Origin: Salinicoccus hispanicus
Lineage (GTDB): Bacteria > Bacillota > Bacilli > Staphylococcales > Salinicoccaceae
Direction of reading: 5' to 3'
DNA: 64,000 nucleotides
Assembly: GCF_009831115.1 (NCBI RefSeq)
Contig: NZ_WUUK01000003.1
Span: forward strand, 124,001-188,000
The notes below the pieces were generated by a model, which was given only the letters and a program-made list of their open reading frames with translations, was not told where the DNA came from and made no database searches. Below are positions 44,477 through 55,788 of this stretch, piece by piece (position 1 is the stretch's first letter; each line of letters begins with the position of its first letter). The translations under genes and the position numbers were made by a program.

Positions 44477-45856
44477 CTAATATGGCTGTCCTGTCAGATT
44501 CGATCTTCTGGCCGGATGACTGTCTGCCAGATGCCGACTGCCCTTGCCGAACATGTTTTCACGCAATGTCTCCCCCTCGTAGTCCGTCCGGTAGATGCCA
44601 CGCGCCTGCAGTTCAGGAACAACGTGATCCACGAACTCTTCGAAGGTACCCGGGGAGTAGCTCTGGGCAACATTGAAACCATCTGCATCGCCGACAGATG
44701 CCCATTCTTCAATACGGTCGGCAATCTGCTCAGGAGTCCCGACAAATTTCACGGTGCCATTGCCAAGGCCATGATTCTTGATGGCTTCACGGAGCGTCCA
44801 TCTGCGATTCGGATCTTTCGTATACATGTCGAGATTCCCCTGCACAGCCTCTGTCTCGAGATCTTCAATATACTGGTCGGGATCATATTGTGAAAAATCG
44901 ATACCGGTATGGCCCGACAGCAGCGCAGCCGTGCCTTCATAGCTGACACTGTTCTGCAGTGCTTGATATTTTTCATAGGCTTCCGCTTCAGTACGCCCGA
45001 TGATCGGCAGTATCATGGGGAATACCTTTATATCATCCGCCTGTCTGCCCTGTGCCACAGTCCGTTCCCGTATATCCTTCACATAGGCGGAGAGCGCTTC
45101 AAGTGAATGATTTTTCGTAAATACGGCCTCCGCATGTTTCGCTGCAAAGTCGCGCCCTTTGGGAGAGGCACCGGCCTGGAAGAGTACAGGGGTCCGTTGG
45201 GGAGAAGGTTCCACCAGATGCGGGCCCGGCACATTGAAAGATTCCCCGTGATGATTGATCGGGTGAACCTTCTTTGGATCAGCGAATGTATCATGCTCGC
45301 GGTCGTACACGACTGCGTCACTCTCCCAGCTGTCCTCCCACAGCTTATATACAACTTCGAGGAATTCGTCCGCACGGTTGTACCTCATCTCCTTCGGCAG
45401 ACGCGTTTCAAGTCCCAGGTTCACGGCTTCACTTTCAAGATATGATGTGACGACATTCCATGCCACCCTGCCTTCTGTCAGATGATCGAGCGTCGACAGC
45501 TGCCTTGCCAATGCGTAGGGCTGTGCATATGTCGTCGATATCGTCGGGGCAAATCCGAGATGTCTGGTAACGGACGCCATGGCGGTGATTGCCAGTGTCG
45601 GATCATGGGCAGGCAGCTGGACGGCATGCTCCACTGCCGCTTCATGGCTGTCTCCATAGACGCTGTATGTACCTAGGACATCTGCAATGAACATCGCATC
45701 AAATTTTCCACGCTCAAGTGTTCTGGCAGTATCCAGCCAGTAGTCTAGACGATTATGACGGGTTCCGTGGTCTTTCTCATGCTTCCATAATCCTGTAGAG
45801 TGCGGGGATGGCGAATTCTGGATGAAACCGTTCAAATGAATCTGTTTCTTTGTCAT
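44477..45856 (-). CDS. LLM-class FMN-dependent monooxygenase (NtaA/SnaA/DszA family)
   Basis: A 459-residue flavin monooxygenase of the bacterial luciferase-like superfamily, in the NtaA/SnaA/SoxA(DszA)/MoxC group that oxidises nitrilotriacetate, sulfones, N-acetyl-thioethers and similar compounds using FMNH2 from a separate reductase. Family marks are AMASVTRHLGFAPTISTTYAQPYALARQLSTLDHLTEGR-type order at about 88-128, AWNVVTS, and VLFQAGASPKGRDFAA. No reductase gene adjoins. The ATG at 45856 is 7 bases from GGAGG. It is the first gene under the leftward SAM-I riboswitch, pointing to sulfur salvage; Bacillus YxeK is the nearest functional model. Confidence 0.9.
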   Translation of the reverse strand: MTKKQIHLNGFIQNSPSPHSTGLWKHEKDHGTRHNRLDYWLDTARTLERGKFDAMFIADVLGTYSVYGDSHEAAVEHAVQLPAHDPTLAITAMASVTRHLGFAPTISTTYAQPYALARQLSTLDHLTEGRVAWNVVTSYLESEAVNLGLETRLPKEMRYNRADEFLEVVYKLWEDSWESDAVVYDREHDTFADPKKVHPINHHGESFNVPGPHLVEPSPQRTPVLFQAGASPKGRDFAAKHAEAVFTKNHSLEALSAYVKDIRERTVAQGRQADDIKVFPMILPIIGRTEAEAYEKYQALQNSVSYEGTAALLSGHTGIDFSQYDPDQYIEDLETEAVQGNLDMYTKDPNRRWTLREAIKNHGLGNGTVKFVGTPEQIADRIEEWASVGDADGFNVAQSYSPGTFEEFVDHVVPELQARGIYRTDYEGETLRENMFGKGSRHLADSHPARRSNLTGQPY

Positions 45857-45882
45857 ATTCATGCCTCCATTGTTGAAATATT

Positions 45883-45918
45883 AAAAGCCCCCACTTCTTT
45901 TAGATAAGAAGAGGGGGC
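45883..45918 (-). terminator. Riboswitch-controlled terminator of the monooxygenase operon
   Basis: GCCCCCTCTTCTT and AAGAAGTGGGGGC (one T-T mismatch) pair around ATCTAA, followed by four U. The layout matches the one at 38597-38624. Confidence 0.9.
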
Positions 45919-45941
45919 CTGGATATATATGAAAGCATCCC

Positions 45942-46042
45942 TTCTTATCTTCTAGCAAAAAGCTACTGGAATTGGCACAGTACACATATGGTCTGTTGCC
46001 GAGGTATCAAAGGGCCAGTCCCTCCACCTCTCTGGATAAGAA
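45942..46042 (-). ncRNA. SAM-I (S-box) riboswitch of the monooxygenase operon
   Basis: Read leftward, the RNA begins TTCTTATCCAGAGAGGTGG, then carries GGACTGGCCC, ATACCTCGGCAACAG, GTGCCAATTCC, and closes with GATAAGAA at 45942-45949, the complete S-box core and the same length as the copy at 38481-38582. The first 29 bases are nearly identical between the two. The closing strand can alternatively feed an antiterminator with the terminator arm at 45906-45918. Confidence 0.95.
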
Positions 46043-46055
46043 TTTTCAGAAAATA
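46041..46055 (-). promoter_or_regulatory. CodY-like box between promoter and riboswitch
   Basis: AATTTTCAGAAAATA matches 14 of 15 bases of the CodY consensus. It lies about 10-25 bases downstream of the predicted transcription start, where binding would block elongation or initiation. Confidence 0.65.
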
Positions 46056-46071
46056 TTAAGTTGTGATGACT

Positions 46072-46100
46072 AGAATAGCCCACTCCATTTATAAAGTCAA
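46072..46100 (-). promoter_or_regulatory. Sigma-A promoter of the monooxygenase operon
   Basis: On the leftward strand TTGACT, 17-base spacer, TATTCT, positioned 30 bases before the riboswitch. Confidence 0.7.
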
Positions 46101-46200
46101 TACTAAATCTTACTTTTTTAATAGGAATTGAATTCATGCATAATTCTTGTGTATCATTTGATTTTAGATATTTCAGAAATTATACTTATGAGTGTACAGT

Positions 46201-46215
46201 TTAGAAGAATTATAA
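46201..46215 (+). promoter_or_regulatory. PerR-like box upstream of the catalase gene
   Basis: TTAGAAGAATTATAA matches 12 of 14 defined positions of TTATAATNATTATAA. PerR controls catalases in staphylococci and bacilli. The rest of the 46101-46293 region is AT-rich with no other clear signal. Confidence 0.5.
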
Positions 46216-46293
46216 ATTATAGCCTATCCGATTGATGTGTTTTCAGTACCATACGCATTTGGTTGAACGACTAATTCATAGGAGGTTTTGATT

Positions 46294-47949
46294 TTGGCAG
46301 ATAAGAACTATCAAAAAGATTCCGAGATTCCACGCGAAAAGGAAACGAAACGCGATACACTGACGACCCGTCAGGGAAGACCTGTAACAGATAACCAGAA
46401 TTTGCGCACCATCGGGGACCGGGGACCGGCGACGATGGAGAACTACCATTTCCTTGAGAAGATTTCCCACTTCGACCGCGAGGAAGTACCGGAGCGCGTC
46501 GTACATGCACGCGGCACCGGTGCTTTCGGCTACTTTGAGACATACGGCAAAGTCGGCGATGAGCCAGTGGAAAAATATACACGCGCCAAAGTGTTTTCGG
46601 GTGCAGGCAAGAAGACGCCACTCATGGTCCGATTCTCTACGGTAGCGGGTTCCAAGGATTCACCGGAAACGGAACGCGATCCGAGAGGATTCGCTGTAAA
46701 AATGTATACTGAGGACGGCAACTGGGACCTCGTCGGCAACAACCTCAAAATCTTCTTCATCCGTGATGCCATGAAGTTCCCGGACATGATCCATGCCTTC
46801 AAAGCCGATCCAGTGTCCAATGTTCCGGATCCGACACGAATGTTCGACTTTGTTTCCCGTTCACCGGAAGCGACACACATGATCACCTTCCTGTTCTCTC
46901 CATGGGGTATTCCTGCGACATATCGGCACATGCAGGGCTCTGGTGTCAACACGTATAAATGGGTCAACGATGAAGGTGAAGCTGTACTCGTCAAATACCA
47001 CTGGGAGCCGAAACAGGGCATCCGCAATCTGACACAGGAGGATGCAGGGTACATCCAGGCGAAAAATGTCGCCCATGCCACACAAGATCTATATGCCTCA
47101 ATCGAGCGCGGAGATTATCCGGAATGGGAGCTGTACGTCCAGATCATGGAGGATGGCTACCACGAAGAACTCGACTTTGATCCACTTGATGATACAAAAC
47201 TCTGGCCGGAAGACAAGTTTCCATGGCTGCCAGTCGGCCGTATGGTGCTGGATGAGAATCCGACAGACTTCCATGCACAGATTGAACAGGCATCATTCGG
47301 AACAGGCGTCCTCGTCGACGGCATGGACTTCTCGGATGATAAAATGCTGATCGGCCGCACGTTCTCCTACTCGGATACACAGCGCTACCGCGTCGGTGCC
47401 AACTATCTTCAAGTCCCTGTCAACGCGCCGAAAAACAAGGTGCGTACAAATCAGCACCGTGGTCAGCTGGACCACCGTAACCCGGAAGAAGGCAGCGGTG
47501 ACCCGAGCATCAACTATGAACCATCCATGATCGGGGGACTCGAGGAAGCAGAGGAAAAATCACCACAGCATCAGCCGACATACAATGCGGCAGCAATGAC
47601 CAAACCGATCGATCGTCCGAACAACTACGGTCAGGCAGGAGAAACCTATCGAAATCTGGCCGACTGGGAACGCGAAGAACTGATCAAGAACCTTTCCAAT
47701 GTGCTCTCGCAGTGCGATGAACGTATCCAGGAAGCGATGGTCTACCACTTCAGCCAGGCCGATGAAGAATATGGCCGCCTAGTCAAGGAAGGCATCGCAA
47801 AGAAAACCGAGGAAATGGAAGACATGCAGGAAGAGGAAATGCCTGGCCGTGAAGCCGGAGAGCAGTCCAGATACGGCAAAGGCACCGCGAACCAGCAAAA
47901 AGCTTCCGAAGAAGCGGTGGATAAGGGCAACGAATCCGAACCGTATTAG
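46294..47949 (+). CDS. katA: Heme catalase
   Basis: A 551-residue catalase that splits hydrogen peroxide into water and oxygen. The distal histidine is H71 in [12 protein letters not shown], the distal asparagine is in [14 protein letters not shown] (about 146-159), and the proximal heme tyrosine is in [17 protein letters not shown]. The core is a small-subunit catalase, but the C terminus carries an extra, highly charged tail of about 50 residues ([19 protein letters not shown] and on). The start is unusual: TTG at 46294, 8 bases from AGGAGG, is preferred to TTG at 46288, which is only 2 bases away. Monocistronic, behind a PerR-like box. Confidence 0.93.
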   Translation: MADKNYQKDSEIPREKETKRDTLTTRQGRPVTDNQNLRTIGDRGPATMENYHFLEKISHFDREEVPERVVHARGTGAFGYFETYGKVGDEPVEKYTRAKVFSGAGKKTPLMVRFSTVAGSKDSPETERDPRGFAVKMYTEDGNWDLVGNNLKIFFIRDAMKFPDMIHAFKADPVSNVPDPTRMFDFVSRSPEATHMITFLFSPWGIPATYRHMQGSGVNTYKWVNDEGEAVLVKYHWEPKQGIRNLTQEDAGYIQAKNVAHATQDLYASIERGDYPEWELYVQIMEDGYHEELDFDPLDDTKLWPEDKFPWLPVGRMVLDENPTDFHAQIEQASFGTGVLVDGMDFSDDKMLIGRTFSYSDTQRYRVGANYLQVPVNAPKNKVRTNQHRGQLDHRNPEEGSGDPSINYEPSMIGGLEEAEEKSPQHQPTYNAAAMTKPIDRPNNYGQAGETYRNLADWEREELIKNLSNVLSQCDERIQEAMVYHFSQADEEYGRLVKEGIAKKTEEMEDMQEEEMPGREAGEQSRYGKGTANQQKASEEAVDKGNESEPY

Positions 47950-47962
47950 AATAATCAGCAGC

Positions 47963-48001
47963 AAAAAGTTTGCAGTCGGGCATCCGGCTGCAACTTTTTA
48001 T
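47963..48001 (+). terminator. Terminator of the catalase gene
   Basis: AAAAAGTTTGCAG and CTGCAACTTTTT form a stem with one bulge, followed by U-rich sequence. Confidence 0.8.
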
Positions 48002-48120
48002 TTCCTGGAGTATATAGTGGATTTTTATCATTCATATGTAAAAAAACGTTATATTACAGTTGAATATCAGCTATTATTTAAATAGTCAAACGTGCTAGAA
48101 TACATCTGAGGTGTCATATT

Positions 48121-48948
48121 ATGGTGATAAATAGAGTAATCAACAATAATGTAATCAGCGTATTGAACGATGTCAGCGAACAGGTCATCATGGGAAGTGG
48201 TGTAGGCTTCCAGAAAAAACCGGGCGACCCTGTGGATGAATCGAAAATCGAAAAGATCTTCAGCCTCGATAATAAGGAACTATCAGATCAGTTCCAGACA
48301 CTGCTGAGGGAAGTGCCCATCGAAACCATGAAACTGGTGGAGGATATCATACAGTTTGCGAAGACAACCTACAGCAAGAAATTGAATGACATCATTTATG
48401 TCGCTCTGACAGACCATGTCAACTTTGCGATCGAACGGCAACTGAACCAGCAGGAAATCAAGAATGGCATGCTCTGGGAAATTAAAAAGTTCTACAAGGA
48501 TGAGTTTGCAATCGGCCTTGCAGCCGTACAGATGATTGAAGACCGGCTCAATGTAGCCATGTCAGAGGATGAAGCGGGCTTCATTGCGATGCATATCGTA
48601 AACGCAGAAATGAATCAGAATCTTTCTGATGTAAATGAGATTACAGAAGTCATCCAAAATATCCTGAACATCGTCAAATATCATTTCAACATCGATTTCG
48701 ATGAAGATTCCTTGAACTATTTCCGGTTCATCACCCATCTTAAATTCTTTGCACAAAGACTTTTAAGTAACACTTACATGCAAGATCAGGATGATTTTCT
48801 CTACAGTGCAATCAGGCAGAAATACCCACATTCCTTCGAATGCACGAACAAGATCAGCACCTTCATTAAAAAGAAATATGACTACCAGCTGCCGAACGAA
48901 GAAAAGCTATATCTGACCATCCATATTGAACGTGTTGTCCATCGATAG
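48121..48948 (+). CDS. licT: BglG/LicT-family transcription antiterminator
   Basis: A 275-residue RNA-binding antiterminator. The N-terminal CAT domain (1-55) has NRVINNNVISVLNDVSEQVIMGSGVGF; two PRD domains follow (about 65-170 and 171-275) with the regulatory histidines in LTDHVNFAIERQL and AMHIVNAEMNQ, then FITHLKFFAQRLL and LTIHIERVV. The PTS phosphorylates these residues, so the protein opens the downstream operon when beta-glucosides are imported. Its RNA target lies at 49033-49062, just ahead of the PTS gene. The ATG has GAGGTGTC upstream. Confidence 0.92.
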   Translation: MVINRVINNNVISVLNDVSEQVIMGSGVGFQKKPGDPVDESKIEKIFSLDNKELSDQFQTLLREVPIETMKLVEDIIQFAKTTYSKKLNDIIYVALTDHVNFAIERQLNQQEIKNGMLWEIKKFYKDEFAIGLAAVQMIEDRLNVAMSEDEAGFIAMHIVNAEMNQNLSDVNEITEVIQNILNIVKYHFNIDFDEDSLNYFRFITHLKFFAQRLLSNTYMQDQDDFLYSAIRQKYPHSFECTNKISTFIKKKYDYQLPNEEKLYLTIHIERVVHR

Positions 48949-48954
48949 ATCAAA

Positions 48955-48968
48955 TGAAAGCGTTGACA
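48955..48968 (+). promoter_or_regulatory. cre site (CcpA operator)
   Basis: TGAAAGCGTTGACA agrees with every defined position of the cre consensus TGWNANCGNTNNCA and includes the -35 hexamer of the bgl promoter, so CcpA binding would exclude RNA polymerase. Confidence 0.88.
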
Positions 48969-48991
48969 TTAATTTTATGTGGTGATATATT
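48963..48991 (+). promoter_or_regulatory. Sigma-A promoter of the beta-glucoside operon
   Basis: TTGACA (48963-48968), 17-base spacer, TATATT (48986-48991), a near-consensus promoter overlapped by the cre site. Confidence 0.85.
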
Positions 48992-49032
48992 ATGTTTAAC
49001 TTGAAAAACAACATATGAATCTTAATGTTATT

Positions 49033-49062
49033 AGGATTGTTACTGGACAGGCAGGCAAGACC
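49033..49062 (+). promoter_or_regulatory. Ribonucleic antiterminator (RAT) target of the LicT-type protein
   Basis: AGGATTGTTACTGGACAGGC followed by AGGCAAGACC fits the RAT consensus of the LicT/SacY family. Its last bases form the 5' arm of the terminator that follows, so protein binding prevents termination. Confidence 0.9.
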
Positions 49063-49126
49063 TAAATCATTGATAGTTGCGGTTCCCGGGGAGGACTGTA
49101 TCTATTTGTGGTTTGGGTCTTTTTTA
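49057..49126 (+). terminator. RAT-overlapping attenuator terminator
   Basis: AAGACCTAAATC (49057-49068) pairs with GGTTTGGGTCTT (49110-49121) with G-U pairs, followed by a U-run. Confidence 0.82.
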
Positions 49127-49172
49127 TTTGCTTTTCGAGGCATTGTTTTTCATATTACTGGAGGTGTCGAAA

Positions 49173-52599
<3,427 letters not shown>

Positions 52600-52624
52600 T
52601 AAGTGCTTGATGGGCAGACAAATC

Positions 52625-52667
52625 ACCCCCGAAAGTCAGATATCAGATCTGGCTATCGGGGGATTTT
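52625..52667. terminator. Terminator between the bgl operon and the convergent ABC genes
   Basis: CCCCCGA and TCGGGGG arms with a structured 23-base loop (itself AGATATCAGATCT-rich), followed by TTTT. Confidence 0.75.
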
Positions 52668-52684
52668 AAATTCCTTTTGGAACA

Positions 52685-53455
52685 TCAGTTCATCGGTGCT
52701 TTTCTGAATCTCAATACGGCAAGCAGGAAAAGCACCAGCGTTACACCCCCTGTTATGACAGAAGGCCACAGGACATCTCGAGGTTCAACTTCGCCGGCAA
52801 GCAGACCGACATTATTCCCAATCAGATATTGTGGTAAGTATTCTGCTACGTCTGGATGAATGCTTGCCATCATCATCATGATGACAATAGCCACCACACT
52901 GAGCAGCACTGCAATGAAGCTGTTGGTGAACAGGGTCGATGCGAACATGACCAAACTGATGATGAACAATCCGTACATCCATGTCATTGTGAACGATAGT
53001 ATTAGATGATCCACTGCCTCATCCCAATAGTATAGGGTGTAGATATAGGTCACCAGTGCACTGACCACATATCCCATCGTCCAGACGAATATGAGAAATA
53101 CCGATTTTACAACGATGACATTTGTTCTCTTCAGCCCTTTTGTCACGAGGTTCACCAATGTGTTGCGGCTGAACTCATGGGTGAGAATACTGCCGAATAC
53201 GATGACGAAGATGACCAGCCCCATCTGGTTCATATTGGTGAAAAACTGTGTATAGGAATCCAACGCTGCGGAGTCAGGAATCTCCGCCATAATGCCTGAA
53301 TCCTTCATCACCATGCCAAGGATATCCGGCAGTATAAGTGCTGTAAAAGGACTGAGCACCCCGATGATGATGAATACGATGAGAATCGCCATCAATCTGA
53401 AGTTGCGCCAGGATTCAACGACTTCTTTTCGGAATAAGGCCGACATCTGAATCAT
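52685..53455 (-). CDS. ABC-2 type permease, YxlG-like
   Basis: A 256-residue permease with six membrane segments and an N-terminal amphipathic start MSALFRKEVVESWRNFRL, typical of ABC-2 exporters. The long first extracellular loop (about 40-75) precedes VIVFGSILTHEFSRNTLVNLV, a family feature. Its ATG overlaps the ATPase stop as ATGA. With the two genes upstream it matches Bacillus yxlEFG in order and size; there the set modulates sigma Y and toxin immunity. No sigma factor gene is present here. Confidence 0.82.
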   Translation of the reverse strand: MIQMSALFRKEVVESWRNFRLMAILIVFIIIGVLSPFTALILPDILGMVMKDSGIMAEIPDSAALDSYTQFFTNMNQMGLVIFVIVFGSILTHEFSRNTLVNLVTKGLKRTNVIVVKSVFLIFVWTMGYVVSALVTYIYTLYYWDEAVDHLILSFTMTWMYGLFIISLVMFASTLFTNSFIAVLLSVVAIVIMMMMASIHPDVAEYLPQYLIGNNVGLLAGEVEPRDVLWPSVITGGVTLVLFLLAVLRFRKAPMN

Positions 53456-54330
53456 GATGTCACCTCCAGGTACACATCTTCAAGCGATTTCTGCTCTTTT
53501 ACAATTTTTGAAGGATAAATCTTATGGGCGTGCAGTGTATCATAGATCTCCTTCATGGAGTGGTCAGCTATGATGTAAGTGGTACCGACCATACGCCGGA
53601 TGTCGAGCAGCGGCTTCAATGTTTCATATGCACCCGCATCCAGTTCGACGGCAATGCCCTTTTCGCCGAATGATTCCTGATTCAGGTCAAACGCCTTCAC
53701 GATTGCGCCATCATAGAGAATTCCCACTCTGTCACAGATCCGTTCGACATCGGTCAATATATGCGTTGAGAATATGACCGTCGTCTCTTTCGTGATCTCC
53801 TTCAGGATCTTCAGTATCTCCATCCGCCCTTTCGGATCGAGGGCACTCGTCGGCTCATCGCAGATCAGCAGTTTCGGCCGATGGATGAGTGCCTGGGCAA
53901 TGCCAAGCCGCTGCTTCATGCCACGGGAATAGTTCTTGATTTTCGTCTTCTCGCCTTTCAGTCCGACAAGTTCGAGCAGTTCATCGATCCGCTCCTTCTG
54001 CGCAGACTTCTCCACCCCGGTGATATCAGCACACAGTTTCAGATATTCCACTGCGTTCATATAGGTGTAAAATTCCGGTACATCCGGCAGATAGCCGACA
54101 TGCCGGTTTGTAAGGGTATCTCCGAAACGTACCTTTTCATCACATACATATATGTCCCCTTCATCTGCCGCGAGCAGGCCGAGCACCATTTTCATCGTCG
54201 TCGTCTTACCTGCACCGTTGCTGCCGATGAACCCATATATTTCATGGGAACCCACCTCAAGTTCCAGATTCTCAATGACCGTTTTCTCATTGAATGCCTT
54301 CTTCAGCCCTTCTATCCTTAGAATACTCAT
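53452..54330 (-). CDS. ABC-2 exporter ATPase, YxlF-like
   Basis: A 292-residue ATPase: Walker A GSNGAGKTT (about 35-43), signature YSRGMKQRLGIAQAL, Walker B LLICDEPTSALDP, H-loop FSTHIL, then a C-terminal domain of about 80 residues found in drug and lipid exporters. It pairs with the permease downstream. It starts one base after the upstream PLDc_N-type gene stop, so all are cotranslated. Confidence 0.9.
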   Translation of the reverse strand: MSILRIEGLKKAFNEKTVIENLELEVGSHEIYGFIGSNGAGKTTTMKMVLGLLAADEGDIYVCDEKVRFGDTLTNRHVGYLPDVPEFYTYMNAVEYLKLCADITGVEKSAQKERIDELLELVGLKGEKTKIKNYSRGMKQRLGIAQALIHRPKLLICDEPTSALDPKGRMEILKILKEITKETTVIFSTHILTDVERICDRVGILYDGAIVKAFDLNQESFGEKGIAVELDAGAYETLKPLLDIRRMVGTTYIIADHSMKEIYDTLHAHKIYPSKIVKEQKSLEDVYLEVTS

Positions 54331-54331
54331 A

Positions 54332-54529
54332 TCATCTACGCTCCAATACGAAATAAAGGATCGGTCCGACGATATTAAGGATGATCACAATGATGACCCA
54401 TGCCATCCGATTGAGGTATCTGAAGTCCTGTTGCCTGATGATCATGACCAATGCAGTCGCCACTAGGACCAGCTGCAGCAGGAACAGTGGAATCAGAAAC
54501 GGCAGATATTCCTGTATATCCATATTCAT
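54332..54529 (-). CDS. PLDc_N-domain small membrane protein, YxlE-like
   Basis: A 65-residue protein with two membrane helices (about 10-28 and 40-58) and the PLDc_N family pattern LVATALVMIIRQQDFRYLNRMAWVIIVIILNIVGPILYF-like order from residue 21 to 60. In Bacillus the equivalent YxlE helps restrain the sigma Y system. The ATG at 54529 has GGAGGAAA upstream and lies one base past the stop of the regulator gene. Confidence 0.83.
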   Translation of the reverse strand: MNMDIQEYLPFLIPLFLLQLVLVATALVMIIRQQDFRYLNRMAWVIIVIILNIVGPILYFVLERR

Positions 54530-54530
54530 G

Positions 54531-55625
54531 TCAATTTTCCTCCACAATCTTTTTCAATTTATGAACAATATTCTTGAACGCTATATCCTCTTTCAACTCC
54601 GAGAAGGCTGGGTTATCTACAAGCGCATTCGCCAACTGTTCCTTGGCAATACCGAAATTCACCGGCACATCCTTTCCGATGTCGAAATCCGCCACCCACT
54701 CATCGATTTCCGTGAAGAATTCGTCTCCATGCAGATAGTAGTCGCTGATCAGATTTTCTACAGACTCCAAAAACGCCTCGAGATGATGGAAGCACTGTTT
54801 CTTGTCACCGACAAGCTGCATGGCTGAAACAAGGTGGAAATTCAGCATCGAATTCGGATGCAGTGCCTTGAGGTTGAATGCCGCATCCATGGTTTCCCCT
54901 CTTGAAATCAGATTTTCAAGATCATCGTAGAGTCCGCTCTTTATCATCATTGTCAGGTCTCCGATGATAAAGACGATATTCTGATAGACTTCAATCTGCA
55001 GAACAGCTTTCGCTTTTTGATTGCCTCCCTGCATCTGATAGGACTGGGCCAAAAGTGTACTTGCCGGGAGCTTGGGAAGGGCCGCATCCTCGAGGAGGTC
55101 GACCGCTTCTGAGGGCTGCTGCTCCATCAGATGAATCATGGCTCTGAAGAATGTGACCTGTTCCTTGAAATGCAGAGAGTCGGAATTCAGAAGGACTCTG
55201 GAAATGAGCTGTTTGGCCAACTCGAATGTCTCTGTTTTGTCTTCCTTCAGATAAGCATGATTGAGCAGCAGTCCGGTCAATACGGTTAAAAAACGATAGC
55301 AGCTGTAATAGCGGTGGGCATGGTTCCGCACCGCTTCCAGTGCATCATCGTAATCATCTGTCTCGAACATTCCTGCCAGCTTATGATAGAGGGTTCGGAT
55401 CTGCTGCCTCGAAAGCTGGGGCGAATAGTTGACCAGTTCATCCAGAGTGATATCAAATAGTACAGCCAACCGTGCCAGATAGTTGATCTCGGGCAGGGAA
55501 TGCCCCTTCTCCCACTTCGACACCGCAGCTTTACTGATATTGAGAAACGCCGCAACATCCGACTGTGTATACCCGATCCGCTTACGATTGCTTAAGATGC
55601 TCTGACCCACATTCATATCTTTCAT
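54531..55625 (-). CDS. XRE-family regulator with TPR-like C-terminal domain
   Basis: A 364-residue regulator. The N-terminal helix-turn-helix (about 7-65) shows ILSNRKRIGYTQSDVAAFLNISKAAVSKWEKGHSLP-like order, a Cro/C1 type domain; the remaining 300 residues are all helical with TPR-like pairs, as in Rgg/PlcR-type peptide-sensing regulators. The ATG at 55625 has AGGAGGC 7 bases upstream. It is the first gene of the unit with the ABC exporter, which suggests that it responds to a ligand or peptide moved by, or toxic without, the exporter. Confidence 0.8.
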   Translation of the reverse strand: MKDMNVGQSILSNRKRIGYTQSDVAAFLNISKAAVSKWEKGHSLPEINYLARLAVLFDITLDELVNYSPQLSRQQIRTLYHKLAGMFETDDYDDALEAVRNHAHRYYSCYRFLTVLTGLLLNHAYLKEDKTETFELAKQLISRVLLNSDSLHFKEQVTFFRAMIHLMEQQPSEAVDLLEDAALPKLPASTLLAQSYQMQGGNQKAKAVLQIEVYQNIVFIIGDLTMMIKSGLYDDLENLISRGETMDAAFNLKALHPNSMLNFHLVSAMQLVGDKKQCFHHLEAFLESVENLISDYYLHGDEFFTEIDEWVADFDIGKDVPVNFGIAKEQLANALVDNPAFSELKEDIAFKNIVHKLKKIVEEN

Positions 55626-55738
55626 ACTTCTGCCTCCTCTTCTTCCATCATAAATAAATTCATGCATATTATGTATCACCAATATATAAACTATCGTAGT
55701 TAAAGTAAACTATAGGTTTACTTTATTGACGACAATGC

Positions 55739-55769
55739 AAAAAGGCAGGAGTGATAATACTCCTGCCTT
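55739..55769 (-). terminator. Terminator of the butanediol dehydrogenase gene
   Basis: Eleven-bp perfect stem AAGGCAGGAGT with a 6-base loop; the leftward transcript ends in five U. Confidence 0.9.
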
Positions 55770-55788
55770 AAGAAAATAATATTGAATT

